A stretch of DNA of 46,015 nucleotides from a virus. Shown here piece after piece: positions 19,536 to 29,288 of this stretch. The position numbers and the translations under genes are program-made. How positions within the stretch are numbered: the first letter of the stretch is position 1; every line of letters begins with the position of its first letter. Under the pieces are notes generated by a model, which worked only from the letters and a program-made list of their open reading frames with translations, made no database searches and was not told where the DNA came from. The stretch covers positions 1 through 46,015 of the IMG/VR virus record IMGVR_UViG_3300035126_000575, one strand, 5' to 3'.

Positions 19536-22500
19536 ATGCCTTATAATTACCTAACAATAAATGAAAGTGGACTAAATTCTGGTTTGGTAAGTGCTTCTTA
19601 TTTTGATGTAGAATTACAATCATTGTATGAACAACAATATAGCACGAATGAAATATTCTTTGGAGATTCGGATGATGATCTTATAGAGCTTAGTTTGTAT
19701 AATTCAGGTCAAGAACCTTTAACTTTTAATAGAGTGGTACCTAGTGTTACTTATAGTGTAATTCAAGGTGATTATTTGGACATTAATGGCCAATCTAAAA
19801 ATTATAGAGTATTAAATCCAAATACTAATATAACTAGATTTGGTGATAATATACTTTTACATCCACAATTTGATTTAAAGTTCAATCAGGTAAGTCCTGG
19901 TTTGTACTATTTGTTGTACAATCCAACCAGAAATGTGGCTGGTAATTCTATAAATAAATTAGTAATCAAGGAAATATCTCCTAGTAGAACTGAGTTGAGA
20001 CTTTCGTTTGCTTTTAATCAAAACTCAAGTGCATCTAATAGATTGTCAGCGATTAAGATTACATCATTTGCTGATAAAAAATATTTGTTTTTACAACTAG
20101 AGGATAATTTAATCAATATAATTGATAACAATCCTATATCTCAGAATTTTTTCAGTGAAAAACAAAATTTAAATGTAATAAAAATCTGTCAGAATTTAGG
20201 TTTTAAAAATGAAGCTGATTTAACACAATTTATAATTGATTCATATGTTGGATTTGACCGAGTTTTAGTATTGAATAGAACTGAAAACTCTGATGTTCTT
20301 TCCTATCAATCTGTTAAGTTTACAGGTATTGCACAACAATTAAAGAATTTCATATATCAATACAACGATACAGAATTTTCTGCGGATGAAATTCAACTTG
20401 CGTTCAAAACCATTGTAACTAAAGTATCTCAAGATAGAATTGTACAAAAAACATCGTTGAATGCGGTTGATCTACAAGATGCTATTAATTTATTTGTACA
20501 GATAATATACACCGACTGGTTACAACCTCAAACCAACACACTTCTTGCAAATTATAGTGAACGATTCTTTGGTTTATACAAAAATGCATTAAATTTTGAT
20601 AACGGAAATCTTGTAAAAATCTTAAGTCATACAAGTTACTACAATGCAATTGATGGGGTTGATAATGTTCAAGTAAAATTAGATGCTCCACTTCCAACTG
20701 AGTATAATATTAAATCAACTTGTTGGATATCAAATATTTCAATCGCTCCACTTTATTTCAAAGTTAATATATACGCCGACAGTGTATCTAGAAAAGTATA
20801 TTTAAATGGAGTTAATTTTTCAGTACAAGTACCAACTATAAGTCCTACAAATGATAGATTTGCAGATTTAGATAAAAATACAATATTCTATGCACAATCG
20901 AAGTTAAAGGAAAAAGTAAATGATTTGTTAATTAACTACGATAACTTTGATAATTTTATAAATTATTCATCGGCAGAACTTAGATCTAAGATAGCAAAGA
21001 ATAAGATTAGTCAGTATAGCAGTTATGATACATCAAAAGAACAAATTAGTCAACAAGCGGATTCTGCTAATACTGCTATATCATCATCTTTGTCTGAAAA
21101 GTTTGATTCGATCACACAAAATCAAATCGATTTGTTAAACACATTTGATGAGTATGAATCATATTTGTTCTTTAATACATCCAGTATAGATGATAAAATA
21201 CAAGATGGTGTTTCATATGACAGAGACAACTATGATAGTTTATTGAACCAGTTGCCTGAGTATTTAAAGAATGACCCACAATCTGAAGACTATATAAAGT
21301 TTACATCAATGGTTGGCCACTTCTTTGATAATATATTGGTTTATATCAAGAAGTTTCCTAGAGCGTATCCAATCAATTATAATGATAACAATGATTATCC
21401 AAAGAATTATATAGAAGAGTTGTTAAATTCATTTAATTGGAATGTTGACAATGTTAAATTTGAAAAAAGTGATATAACTCAACTATTATTTAATGCATCA
21501 GAATATACAGGATCTTTATCTTCATCATATTTTGATTATGCTAAATCTATACTCAATAGATTTGCAAATAATATGAGTGGGATATATAAGACCAAGGGTA
21601 CTTCTACCTCATATGAATTGGTGAGAAGTATTTTTGGTGTATCAGCTGATTTGATACAACCAGTTGAATATGGAAGTAGTGATGTTTTAGTAAATAGACA
21701 AGTGTTCTACGATTTTGATGATATCGTGTACATGTCCAAGTTTACAAACAATGAATATATAAAATTCAATTATACAGGCAGTGAATTTACACTACAATCC
21801 AGTGGATTACCATATTCTCAGAGTGCGACTCCAGGCACTGGCATTACACAATCATTTAGAGAAGTATTCACAGGATTGTCTGCGTTAGAGTGTTCTTTTA
21901 GATTCAAGAGTAACAACTATGAATATTTGGATAGAATTCCATTAATTAAGAAGTATAGAAATAACAAAGTAGATTGGGAAATTTATATTAAGAAAGCCAC
22001 ACAACAAGTTAGTGGTCAGTTAATATTTAATTTTCAACCACAAGGAACTGATTCAAATTCCATCGTACTTCAAGAACTTCCATTGTTGAATGGTGATGTT
22101 TATACAATCTTGTTGACTAGAGATATTGCTCCTGGCGTGTTTGATACTCCAAGTACAACTATAAATCAATATCCACTTACACAATCTGTAACATCATCTG
22201 CTGCCAATAAATTTGCTCCATATGTTTACACGTTGGCTATTAATCAGTATTATGGAAGTCAATTAAATTTTACCGCTAAGAAAAATTCAACTATTTTATA
22301 CGATCACAATAGATATTTTTCAAGTGGTAGTTATCACGTTGGTAACTTTTCATCATCTGTAAAGTTTATTGGTAACATTGATAAAGTTAAAGTTTATTTG
22401 GATCCGGTGTCAGCTGATAATTTTGACGAACATTCTTATAATATTAATTCATTTGCGATTGATGATAAAGAAAGAGAGTATAAAAACGCACGTTATGTTT

Positions 22501-23981
22501 GGAGTTTTGATACTCCGGTGAGTTTGTACGCATCAACACCAATTAAGTTGATACCAAATCAAAACTTATATTACAATGATAATTTTCAAGCTGTTAATTT
22601 CCCAGCTCAAATTGAAACATTACCTTATCCAATTTGTAAACCAATGGAAGTTACTAAGTTTCCATATCAATTTGAGAAGTTATCTTTGAAACAATCAATT
22701 AACTCAAATAAATTTGGGCCAAATTATAGAAATAATAGTAAGATAAATAAGATTGATATGATACTAGATACAAATTTAGTACCATCTGAACAATCCTCAT
22801 ACACAGAAGATGTAATTGGTGCCGATTCAAATTTGGTTGGATATTATATTTCTCCGTATCAATATTTGAATACAAAGATTGAAGATTTCTTGGGTAAAGA
22901 AGGTATTACAGATGTAATTGGAAATCCAGCTTATTTGACTAAACAAAGTTATCCAGAATTGAAAACACTTCAAGCTGAATTTGCTAAGTTAAATGAAAAG
23001 TATGTGTATCCACAGGAATTTTTGAGTACTTATAAGTTTTATATTGATTTTTCAATCTTTGACTTTATAAAGAAGTTGACTCCTCAAAGAGCTACATTAA
23101 AACGAGGTATATTGTTAGAACCTTCTATATTTGAAAGACAAAAATTCAATTATAGAAATGTGGATGTAACTGCTTTGGATCCAGATAATCCACTTGCATC
23201 TTCATCAAGTTTAATCACGTTTAATAATTATGCTACATTTACGTCTAGTTTGATTAATACAAATGATACGTCAAGCTATGGTATTGTAACACTATTTGAA
23301 ACAAATGATATTGATACAGATAAAGATCAGTATAATTATTCAATGTTTGAAATCAAACCATCATATGATGTAAGAGATTTCGTATATAGCAAATATGGTA
23401 AGGATATTGGTATTGATAACAACGGAGCATATATTAGAGATTTGCCTAAGGTCAGTCAAAATAGTTACTACTTGATGACCAATAACAAGCTTCCAAGTGT
23501 AGTTGGATTTACATCTAGTTACTTTGAAGTTCAAATCGCCGGATCTGGGTCTGTAACTGGAAGTAGATTTTATAGAGATTTATACAAGGGTGACATGAAT
23601 TCAGGTTATTCTAAGAGACACTTGAGTAAGTTTGTATTTGCTGGTTCAAGAAATAGATATCGTGCCGTGAGTGGTTCTATAACCAGAATCACGAATGGTG
23701 TAAAATTAGATAAAAGCAGAGGTTCTTTAACATATTACCCATTTACCAAAGGTAAAAATGATTATACCAGAACCGTCAACCGAAACGGACTACCAAATGG
23801 ATCATTACCAGTAATTTCTATTCCTGGATTCTTGTCTATGGAAGTTACAAGTAGTACATTCCCTAAATATGGTACATTAACTGGATCTGTTGGTAAACCT
23901 AAATCAATATTTGTACAATTGCCAATAACCGCATCTATATATACCAGCGCAAGCTTGGATATGTACATAATGAATTTATAA
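19536..23981 (+). CDS. Giant virion structural protein (1481 aa), LamG-like part
   Basis: At 1481 residues this is the largest protein here and sits where T4 has gp7 (1032 residues), the biggest wedge protein. Residues about 1-430 are beta-rich. About 490-560 is a Ser/Gln coiled region (EQISQQADSANTAISSSLSE). A helical part follows (YIEELLNSFNWNVDNV, GTSTSYELVRSIFGVSADLIQP). About 780-970 has the strand pattern of a concanavalin/LamG sandwich (CSFRFKSNNYEYLDR, DWEIYIKKA, FIGNIDKVKVYLDP). The C-terminus is Ser/Arg/Tyr-rich with GSGSVTGSRFYRDLYKGDMNSG. A gp7-equivalent role is an inference from position and size, not from sequence identity. Confidence 0.7.
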   Translation: MPYNYLTINESGLNSGLVSASYFDVELQSLYEQQYSTNEIFFGDSDDDLIELSLYNSGQEPLTFNRVVPSVTYSVIQGDYLDINGQSKNYRVLNPNTNITRFGDNILLHPQFDLKFNQVSPGLYYLLYNPTRNVAGNSINKLVIKEISPSRTELRLSFAFNQNSSASNRLSAIKITSFADKKYLFLQLEDNLINIIDNNPISQNFFSEKQNLNVIKICQNLGFKNEADLTQFIIDSYVGFDRVLVLNRTENSDVLSYQSVKFTGIAQQLKNFIYQYNDTEFSADEIQLAFKTIVTKVSQDRIVQKTSLNAVDLQDAINLFVQIIYTDWLQPQTNTLLANYSERFFGLYKNALNFDNGNLVKILSHTSYYNAIDGVDNVQVKLDAPLPTEYNIKSTCWISNISIAPLYFKVNIYADSVSRKVYLNGVNFSVQVPTISPTNDRFADLDKNTIFYAQSKLKEKVNDLLINYDNFDNFINYSSAELRSKIAKNKISQYSSYDTSKEQISQQADSANTAISSSLSEKFDSITQNQIDLLNTFDEYESYLFFNTSSIDDKIQDGVSYDRDNYDSLLNQLPEYLKNDPQSEDYIKFTSMVGHFFDNILVYIKKFPRAYPINYNDNNDYPKNYIEELLNSFNWNVDNVKFEKSDITQLLFNASEYTGSLSSSYFDYAKSILNRFANNMSGIYKTKGTSTSYELVRSIFGVSADLIQPVEYGSSDVLVNRQVFYDFDDIVYMSKFTNNEYIKFNYTGSEFTLQSSGLPYSQSATPGTGITQSFREVFTGLSALECSFRFKSNNYEYLDRIPLIKKYRNNKVDWEIYIKKATQQVSGQLIFNFQPQGTDSNSIVLQELPLLNGDVYTILLTRDIAPGVFDTPSTTINQYPLTQSVTSSAANKFAPYVYTLAINQYYGSQLNFTAKKNSTILYDHNRYFSSGSYHVGNFSSSVKFIGNIDKVKVYLDPVSADNFDEHSYNINSFAIDDKEREYKNARYVWSFDTPVSLYASTPIKLIPNQNLYYNDNFQAVNFPAQIETLPYPICKPMEVTKFPYQFEKLSLKQSINSNKFGPNYRNNSKINKIDMILDTNLVPSEQSSYTEDVIGADSNLVGYYISPYQYLNTKIEDFLGKEGITDVIGNPAYLTKQSYPELKTLQAEFAKLNEKYVYPQEFLSTYKFYIDFSIFDFIKKLTPQRATLKRGILLEPSIFERQKFNYRNVDVTALDPDNPLASSSSLITFNNYATFTSSLINTNDTSSYGIVTLFETNDIDTDKDQYNYSMFEIKPSYDVRDFVYSKYGKDIGIDNNGAYIRDLPKVSQNSYYLMTNNKLPSVVGFTSSYFEVQIAGSGSVTGSRFYRDLYKGDMNSGYSKRHLSKFVFAGSRNRYRAVSGSITRITNGVKLDKSRGSLTYYPFTKGKNDYTRTVNRNGLPNGSLPVISIPGFLSMEVTSSTFPKYGTLTGSVGKPKSIFVQLPITASIYTSASLDMYIMNL

Positions 23982-24027
23982 TTACAAATTTCGATAAAAA
24001 AACAAAACTTAGAGATAATTATTATAT

Positions 24028-24666
24028 ATGGCATATTTAGACAACAACGTTCTTACGGTAAACGCGATACTTACTAAGAAGGGTAGAGAAATCCTAGCAA
24101 AAACCGGTGGTTTAAACATCACTGCATTTGCTTTAGCTGATGATGAAATCGACTATACTCAATTCAACCCAAATCATCCACTTGGTAGCGCATACTATGA
24201 TATAGCTATTCGTAATACACCTGTGATGGAACCAATTACCGATGAGTCTCAATTGATGAAATATAAGTTGGTAACATTGAATGATGGTGTAACTGCGGTG
24301 CCTACAATCAATTTGAACATTTCTTCTATAAACGTACCAAGAGATTTTACTGGAGAAATATTGTTGAGTCCAAGTACTAATCCAACTTACAACGTAACAT
24401 TGGGTTATACCGCAATATTATCAAATAAGAACGTAGGCACGTTGGTTGTAACTGAAACTAATAGTATCAATTCTTCTACAGCAACTATCCCAACATTTGC
24501 TGGCGATTTGGCATCCAATACTTCACAGGCTGTAGTTGGTAATAAGTTTAGATTTATTCCAAACGCTTCTCTAGCAAAGACTACCACAACAAACATTACA
24601 ATCATTGGTAATGAAAGTGGTGGTAATACCGCAATCAACGTTACCGTAACAGTACCAACAACTTAA
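24028..24666 (+). CDS. Virion structural protein (LTKKGRE family, 212 aa)
   Basis: The N-terminal half carries the pattern NAILTKKGREILAKTGG, then ITAFALADDEIDYTQFNPNHP and AYYDIAIRNTPVMEP, which recurs in uncharacterised structural genes of marine T4-like phages. The C-terminal half (from about 90) is a Thr/Ser/Asn-rich Ig-like beta region. It has TA-rich sequence instead of a ribosome site before the ATG and is followed closely by the adhesin-like set at 24673. Probably part of the tail tip or fibre network; the exact place is unknown. Confidence 0.7.
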   Translation: MAYLDNNVLTVNAILTKKGREILAKTGGLNITAFALADDEIDYTQFNPNHPLGSAYYDIAIRNTPVMEPITDESQLMKYKLVTLNDGVTAVPTINLNISSINVPRDFTGEILLSPSTNPTYNVTLGYTAILSNKNVGTLVVTETNSINSSTATIPTFAGDLASNTSQAVVGNKFRFIPNASLAKTTTTNITIIGNESGGNTAINVTVTVPTT

Positions 24667-24672
24667 TAAATT

Positions 24673-25767
24673 ATGATATTTAGTCAATTCACAAAAGATG
24701 ACATCGTAGCGGGTAGAATTAACCAAGTTTCATCTGGATTATTTGGATCTGGGGATTTGCAGGTTAGTCAATCTCTTTTTACAACATCATCTACACAGGG
24801 TCGTCAATTGACCGGATCATCACCTTATGATGTTAAGAATGGTCAATACTACCTGGATGTTTATTATAGCAGTGAACAATATTTTGCAGTCGCATATGGC
24901 GACTATGCAAATACAGGTAGTTCACAATATGATAGTCCTAACTATTCTGTGCCTGTATTGACCAATGAAACAAAGGTCATTTATACACAATACAAGAATA
25001 CATTGCTACAACCAGGCGATACACTATTTAGTTTTGCTTCTGGTAGTGTAGATAATCCAGTTGATAGTGAAGCACTATTTGCAGTTAACTTTTCAGCCGA
25101 TAAGTTTAAAGATCAAGTTGACCCAGGTCAAATTCAATTAAATTTAAGCGGTGCAAATGGAATTTATTCTTTCATCGATGATTCACAAGTTGTCAATAAG
25201 TCTCTTAGTGTATATAATATAATTTCAGGTTCTATCATCAATGGTGTACCAACTCCATATTTAAAGTCTGGTACTGTACAATATGAAGGAATTGGTTTGT
25301 TTTATCCAACAAATGGCGTAGTTGTTTTAAATGCCATAAATTTACAAAAACGTGTAGGAATTAATTCTCAAATTGCAAATAGAGCAGGTTTTCCAAATTC
25401 AACATCTACAAACGTAGATGGTCACTGGAGAGTATGGACAAGAGACTTTTTTAAGGCACTAAAAGGAACAAGCAAATTGATGAGTGTACGAAAGAGTGAA
25501 TTTGTTCCATCCACAAATTATTTCGTTCGCGTCAAGAATAAAGAGTTTAATTATAGTAACAACCCAACATTTGTATCAGATGGTACTGATGGACAAACAA
25601 AAGGTACAATCATTTATCAAGATTTGATAAATAATCCTCGTACTTATATTACATCCGTTGGCTTATACGATACTAACAACGAACTATTAGCAATTGGTAA
25701 GTTGAGTCGTCCAACACAAAAATCGTTTGATAATGAATTGTTGATTAAAGTTAGAATTGACTTTTAA
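24673..25767 (+). CDS. Tail protein, undivided paralogue of the 25798/26475 pair
   Basis: The 364-residue protein begins MIFSQFTKDDIVAGRINQVSS. It contains LFSFASGSVDNPVDSEALFAV and PGQIQLNLSGANGIYSFIDD, and ends with EFNYSNNPTFVSDG, YITSVGLYDTNNELLAIGKLSRP and a final strand. The first motifs reappear in the 226-residue protein at 25798 and the last ones at the C-terminus of the 818-residue protein at 26475. It is therefore the compact version of a scaffold that is split and enlarged downstream. The ITSVGLY-xx-N-x-L-L-AIGKLS ending is a common closing motif in phage tail proteins. It is presumed structural; no enzymatic motif is seen. Confidence 0.7.
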   Translation: MIFSQFTKDDIVAGRINQVSSGLFGSGDLQVSQSLFTTSSTQGRQLTGSSPYDVKNGQYYLDVYYSSEQYFAVAYGDYANTGSSQYDSPNYSVPVLTNETKVIYTQYKNTLLQPGDTLFSFASGSVDNPVDSEALFAVNFSADKFKDQVDPGQIQLNLSGANGIYSFIDDSQVVNKSLSVYNIISGSIINGVPTPYLKSGTVQYEGIGLFYPTNGVVVLNAINLQKRVGINSQIANRAGFPNSTSTNVDGHWRVWTRDFFKALKGTSKLMSVRKSEFVPSTNYFVRVKNKEFNYSNNPTFVSDGTDGQTKGTIIYQDLINNPRTYITSVGLYDTNNELLAIGKLSRPTQKSFDNELLIKVRIDF

Positions 25768-25784
25768 TTATCAATAAATCTTCC

Positions 25785-25792
25785 TATTTATA
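25785..25792 (+). promoter_or_regulatory. Late-promoter-like box TATTTATA
   Basis: The box lies in the 30-base gap before the 226-residue gene, five bases from its ATG (25798). This is the same arrangement as at 8042, 10608 and 45322. Confidence 0.4.
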
Positions 25793-25797
25793 TTAGG

Positions 25798-26478
25798 ATG
25801 ATTAAATTTTTCAAAAACGAAGACATACTTGTTACTGCATTCTCTGTAGCGTCTACACAGAATGTCAATAACATTGTTACCGATTTGATAGCTGGAAATG
25901 ATTCAAACGAATATTTTCCAATATTAATATTCAACGACGAGTGTGATTATAATGTATCCGGAAGTTGTGAACCAAACTCTTCCAATCAATCATATTTAGC
26001 TGAGTCTCAGTATTCAGGCGTAATTCCAAACTTTGAAATTGGAAAATATATCACATCCAGCGTTGTATTTTATCCAAAAGATAGTGAGTTTTACAATGTA
26101 AAAACTAATCCTACAAATTCAGTTGGAACATATCAAGGACAAGTTTATAATACTATCAAACGAATGTATTATAACAATTACAATAATGGATATGATATAT
26201 TTGGATTTGATGGATATGATACATCAAAGGCTAAATTGAATTTAACAAATGAATTTTCTTTATTTAGTTTTGCATCTTCTCAAGCTGGGGATCGTATCAG
26301 ACCAGGTTCAGTTCGTATAAATAATCAAAGTGGAGATATAATTGGATATATCGTAGATGATAAAAATTATAACCTCTATTTATCTGGAAGTTACTTCATT
26401 AATTATTTCGGTTATAATTCCGATAATAGTGGGTTAATTAAAAAAGGAACTTACGGATTAGCAAGTGTAATATCATGA
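25798..26478 (+). CDS. Tail protein resembling the N-terminal half of the 24673 product
   Basis: The 226-residue product aligns by eye with the start of its upstream neighbour: MIKFFKNEDILVTAFSVAS against MIFSQFTKDDIVAGRINQVSS, and FSLFSFASSQAGDRIRPGSVRI against the LFSFASG/PGQIQL region. It stops before the scaffold's second half, and the next gene starts inside its stop codon (ATGA at 26475-26478). The matching second half is at the end of that next gene. It looks like the detached N-terminal half of a split protein, probably assembling with the 818-residue partner. Confidence 0.7.
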   Translation: MIKFFKNEDILVTAFSVASTQNVNNIVTDLIAGNDSNEYFPILIFNDECDYNVSGSCEPNSSNQSYLAESQYSGVIPNFEIGKYITSSVVFYPKDSEFYNVKTNPTNSVGTYQGQVYNTIKRMYYNNYNNGYDIFGFDGYDTSKAKLNLTNEFSLFSFASSQAGDRIRPGSVRINNQSGDIIGYIVDDKNYNLYLSGSYFINYFGYNSDNSGLIKKGTYGLASVIS

Positions 26479-28931
26479 GTCTTACTAACATATATAACGA
26501 GAGATACGGAACTTCTGTTGCAGCGAACGATAATTACATAGCTGTCGGAAACCCTCCAACCTATGATTATAATCCAGCGGAGGGATTTTATAGAATTGGT
26601 GAAGTTAAATTGATTAAAAGAGACACATTTAATTCAAATTATTCATCATCATATACATTTACAAAAAGTTTAAACGCACAAACTATTTATAGCACTCGGT
26701 TTGGTGAATCAGTGGATTTATCTGATTACTTTTTAGCTGTAGGTAATAGTGTATTATCCGCAAGTGTTACAAAAGGTTCCTTTGTTGATGTTTATGTTAT
26801 CGACTCCAATTACAATGTTGTGAGTGGCGCTCTCGTACCGGATAACAATTGTGTAGATGAAAGCATTAACACACAAACTTATTCAAACACACCATTAGTC
26901 ACACTTACCGGATCAAATTCTTTTGGTACATCTGTTAGTATAACCAATAAATACCTTGCCATCGGATCTCCATCTGAAAATAGCAATCGTGGTAGAGTTT
27001 ACATTTATCAATTTTCTGCTTCTAAATACAAATTGGAATCTGTTCTGACTCCAGATCCAACTTTATACCCTAAACAACGAGGTTTTGGATATTCTATTTC
27101 GTTGGATAAAAAGAATCAAAATAGAATTGTTATTGGAAGTAATCAATTGTCTCAATCTAGAGTATATCTATATCAATCGTCATCCGGCGGTTGGGGATTA
27201 AAGCAAACATTTGTGCAAGTGACAGGATCACTTTCTGTTGAAAATAGCGTGTTCAATTGGTATCCAGTGTCATTGTTAAATTCTAACTATGGCCAGTCAG
27301 TTTCTATTTATGATAAGACCCTTGTAGTTGGATCACCAAATGATTTGGTTTATTATGAATACTCAGGATCAAATATTCAAAGACAAAGAGGCGCTTTTTA
27401 TGTATATTCTACAAATCCGTGTGATGAAAAACCAACCGGTAGTTACAATTTAATATCAAAACTTTATGGCGACGAAAACACATTCAAAGATAATTTGTTA
27501 GGACAATCTGTATGTGTGTTTGAAAATAAGATATTAATTGGTTCTCCAAAGAGATACTCCCCATTCTCCTCGCTTTTTATATCTGGATCTTTAAATTTTT
27601 ACGAAAACATTTCGGACGCAAATGATTTTGGAGCGTCAACTTTCTTAGGTCAAGTATTATACTATTCGATCACAGGATCTAGCTTAGTCAAAATGACCGA
27701 TTATCCGATTTCTAAACGTAAGGAAAGTGATAATAGTCCATTTCAAGCATTTGGAAGTGCCGTTTCAATCTATGGAAATAATTTGGTAATAGGATCTCCT
27801 GTACCATTATTGAGAGATTATTATTTAAACACCCCATATATTACAGAATCTGGAAGTATGGCGGATGCTAATTATAAACTAACATCTTCTTATTATGCCG
27901 AAGGATGTGATGTTACATCAAGTGTAGTATTTCTTCAAATAGAACAATCGGTCACTACAGATACAGGAGCTCCTGTGTATGTTGCACTATGTGAGGAAGT
28001 TCCTGATTCGCCATATACAGCAATTGAAGGAAGTGCTTTTATTTATAATTCATCCGATCTTCAAAAGAATTTTAACGTTGGAAATGTATTTTACAATAAT
28101 AACCGCGTTGTTATCAACAATACCGGAAGTGGTTTAAACTTAATAGCTAGAAATCCAGCTGATCCTACCAAGTCATACATATACATGGATTATGAAAGTC
28201 TCATACAACTAAATGAAAAACAATATATATGTACCATCGAACCAGGAGAGTTTAATATTTCAACAAATCCAACAGCTGTAACTGGCAGTGTTATTAACTA
28301 TGGTATTGTTAATAACACTGATTTTGATTTCAACAATTTAGATTTGATTTTAAGATACATAAACTATAAGTTGACTTCACCAAGAAGCGAACAATGGTGG
28401 AATAATATGGTATCAGGTGATGTTGAAACAAGCATTTTGTCTTTTTATTCTGGATCGTATGATATTACAACTCCATACACAGGATCTTATATTCAAGGAT
28501 CAAGATTCCAAGATAACAAATTAACTGAAGGCTTAAAGTGTATATTGGCTACAAAATCTTATGATGTTAATGGTGATGGTAAAGTAGATTTTCAAGATGG
28601 TAATGCTATTTGGAAATATTTTATTAATAATCTTACATTTCAAAATTATCAGAATTATACAAATCCAAATAGTAAGAGAAATACATACGATAGTATGATT
28701 AAGTTTTTGGATAATAACACTGGTAAAGGCAATAGAGATTATATAAAGAAAGAATTTTTCAATTACCCATATAGTTCATCCATCGATCCAACTGGCTCTT
28801 ATTTGGCACCATATATTACCCAAGTAGGTTTGTATAGCGGTGCAGATTTAGTGGCAATAGCTAAATTGGCACAACCAATTAAAAATAGTGGTGAGTTGCC
28901 TATTAATATTGCTGTTAAATGGGATACTTAA
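26475..28931 (+). CDS. FG-GAP beta-propeller adhesin-like protein with dockerin-like loop
   Basis: Seven FG-GAP-type blades are visible at about 11, 76, 150, 204, 272, 342 and 426 (YGTSVAANDNYIAVGNP, FGESVDLSDYFLAVG, FGTSVSITNKYLAIGSP, FGYSISL, YGQSVSIYDKTLVVGSP, LGQSVCVFENKILIGSP, FGSAVSIYGNNLVIGSP). They form an integrin-alpha-like seven-bladed propeller. Residues 697-708 (DVNGDGKVDFQD, then GNAIWKYFI) are a textbook dockerin/EF-hand calcium loop. The last 40 residues (ITQVGLYSGADLVAIAKLAQP) and EFNISTNPTAVTG (592-604) match the end of the 24673 protein. The start overlaps the previous stop. Host-surface binding is the likely job, inferred from domains. Confidence 0.82.
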   Translation: MSLTNIYNERYGTSVAANDNYIAVGNPPTYDYNPAEGFYRIGEVKLIKRDTFNSNYSSSYTFTKSLNAQTIYSTRFGESVDLSDYFLAVGNSVLSASVTKGSFVDVYVIDSNYNVVSGALVPDNNCVDESINTQTYSNTPLVTLTGSNSFGTSVSITNKYLAIGSPSENSNRGRVYIYQFSASKYKLESVLTPDPTLYPKQRGFGYSISLDKKNQNRIVIGSNQLSQSRVYLYQSSSGGWGLKQTFVQVTGSLSVENSVFNWYPVSLLNSNYGQSVSIYDKTLVVGSPNDLVYYEYSGSNIQRQRGAFYVYSTNPCDEKPTGSYNLISKLYGDENTFKDNLLGQSVCVFENKILIGSPKRYSPFSSLFISGSLNFYENISDANDFGASTFLGQVLYYSITGSSLVKMTDYPISKRKESDNSPFQAFGSAVSIYGNNLVIGSPVPLLRDYYLNTPYITESGSMADANYKLTSSYYAEGCDVTSSVVFLQIEQSVTTDTGAPVYVALCEEVPDSPYTAIEGSAFIYNSSDLQKNFNVGNVFYNNNRVVINNTGSGLNLIARNPADPTKSYIYMDYESLIQLNEKQYICTIEPGEFNISTNPTAVTGSVINYGIVNNTDFDFNNLDLILRYINYKLTSPRSEQWWNNMVSGDVETSILSFYSGSYDITTPYTGSYIQGSRFQDNKLTEGLKCILATKSYDVNGDGKVDFQDGNAIWKYFINNLTFQNYQNYTNPNSKRNTYDSMIKFLDNNTGKGNRDYIKKEFFNYPYSSSIDPTGSYLAPYITQVGLYSGADLVAIAKLAQPIKNSGELPINIAVKWDT

Positions 28932-28958
28932 TTATATTTATTATTATAAGGATAAAAT

Positions 28959-29276
28959 ATGGCAACATCATCTGACAGCAAAGTAATTGATCGTGAATCT
29001 AGTAAAGTCAGCCTAGCTGATAGATACAAGACACAAAAGGCCGGTGGTGCATTTAACGTTCAACAAAACGTTAAGACCAGTGGTGCTAATGAAATATCCT
29101 TGGGAGGTAGCACATTTGAAACCAATTATACAAAGACCAAAGGTTTTAAACTACAAATGGGTTTACAACAAAGTGAGTTTAAAGATGTAGGTAACGGTGT
29201 AAGTTCCCGTCAGCAATCTGTATATCTAAAAGGATTCAGTTCTACAAAATATGGTAGTGCTGTGATCAATCGTTGA
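28959..29276 (+). CDS. Small hypothetical protein (105 aa)
   Basis: The product is polar and Gly/Ser/Lys-rich: MATSSDSKVIDRESSKVSLADRY, then GGAFNVQQNVKTSGANEISLGG and QQSVYLKGFSSTKYGSAVINR. A good ribosome site, AAGGA at 28948-28952, precedes ATG 28959, with a variant TATTTATT box at 28935. It separates the tail block from the DNA metabolism genes. No family is recognised; the composition would fit a minor virion protein. Confidence 0.62.
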   Translation: MATSSDSKVIDRESSKVSLADRYKTQKAGGAFNVQQNVKTSGANEISLGGSTFETNYTKTKGFKLQMGLQQSEFKDVGNGVSSRQQSVYLKGFSSTKYGSAVINR

Positions 29277-29288
29277 TATATATTCTAA

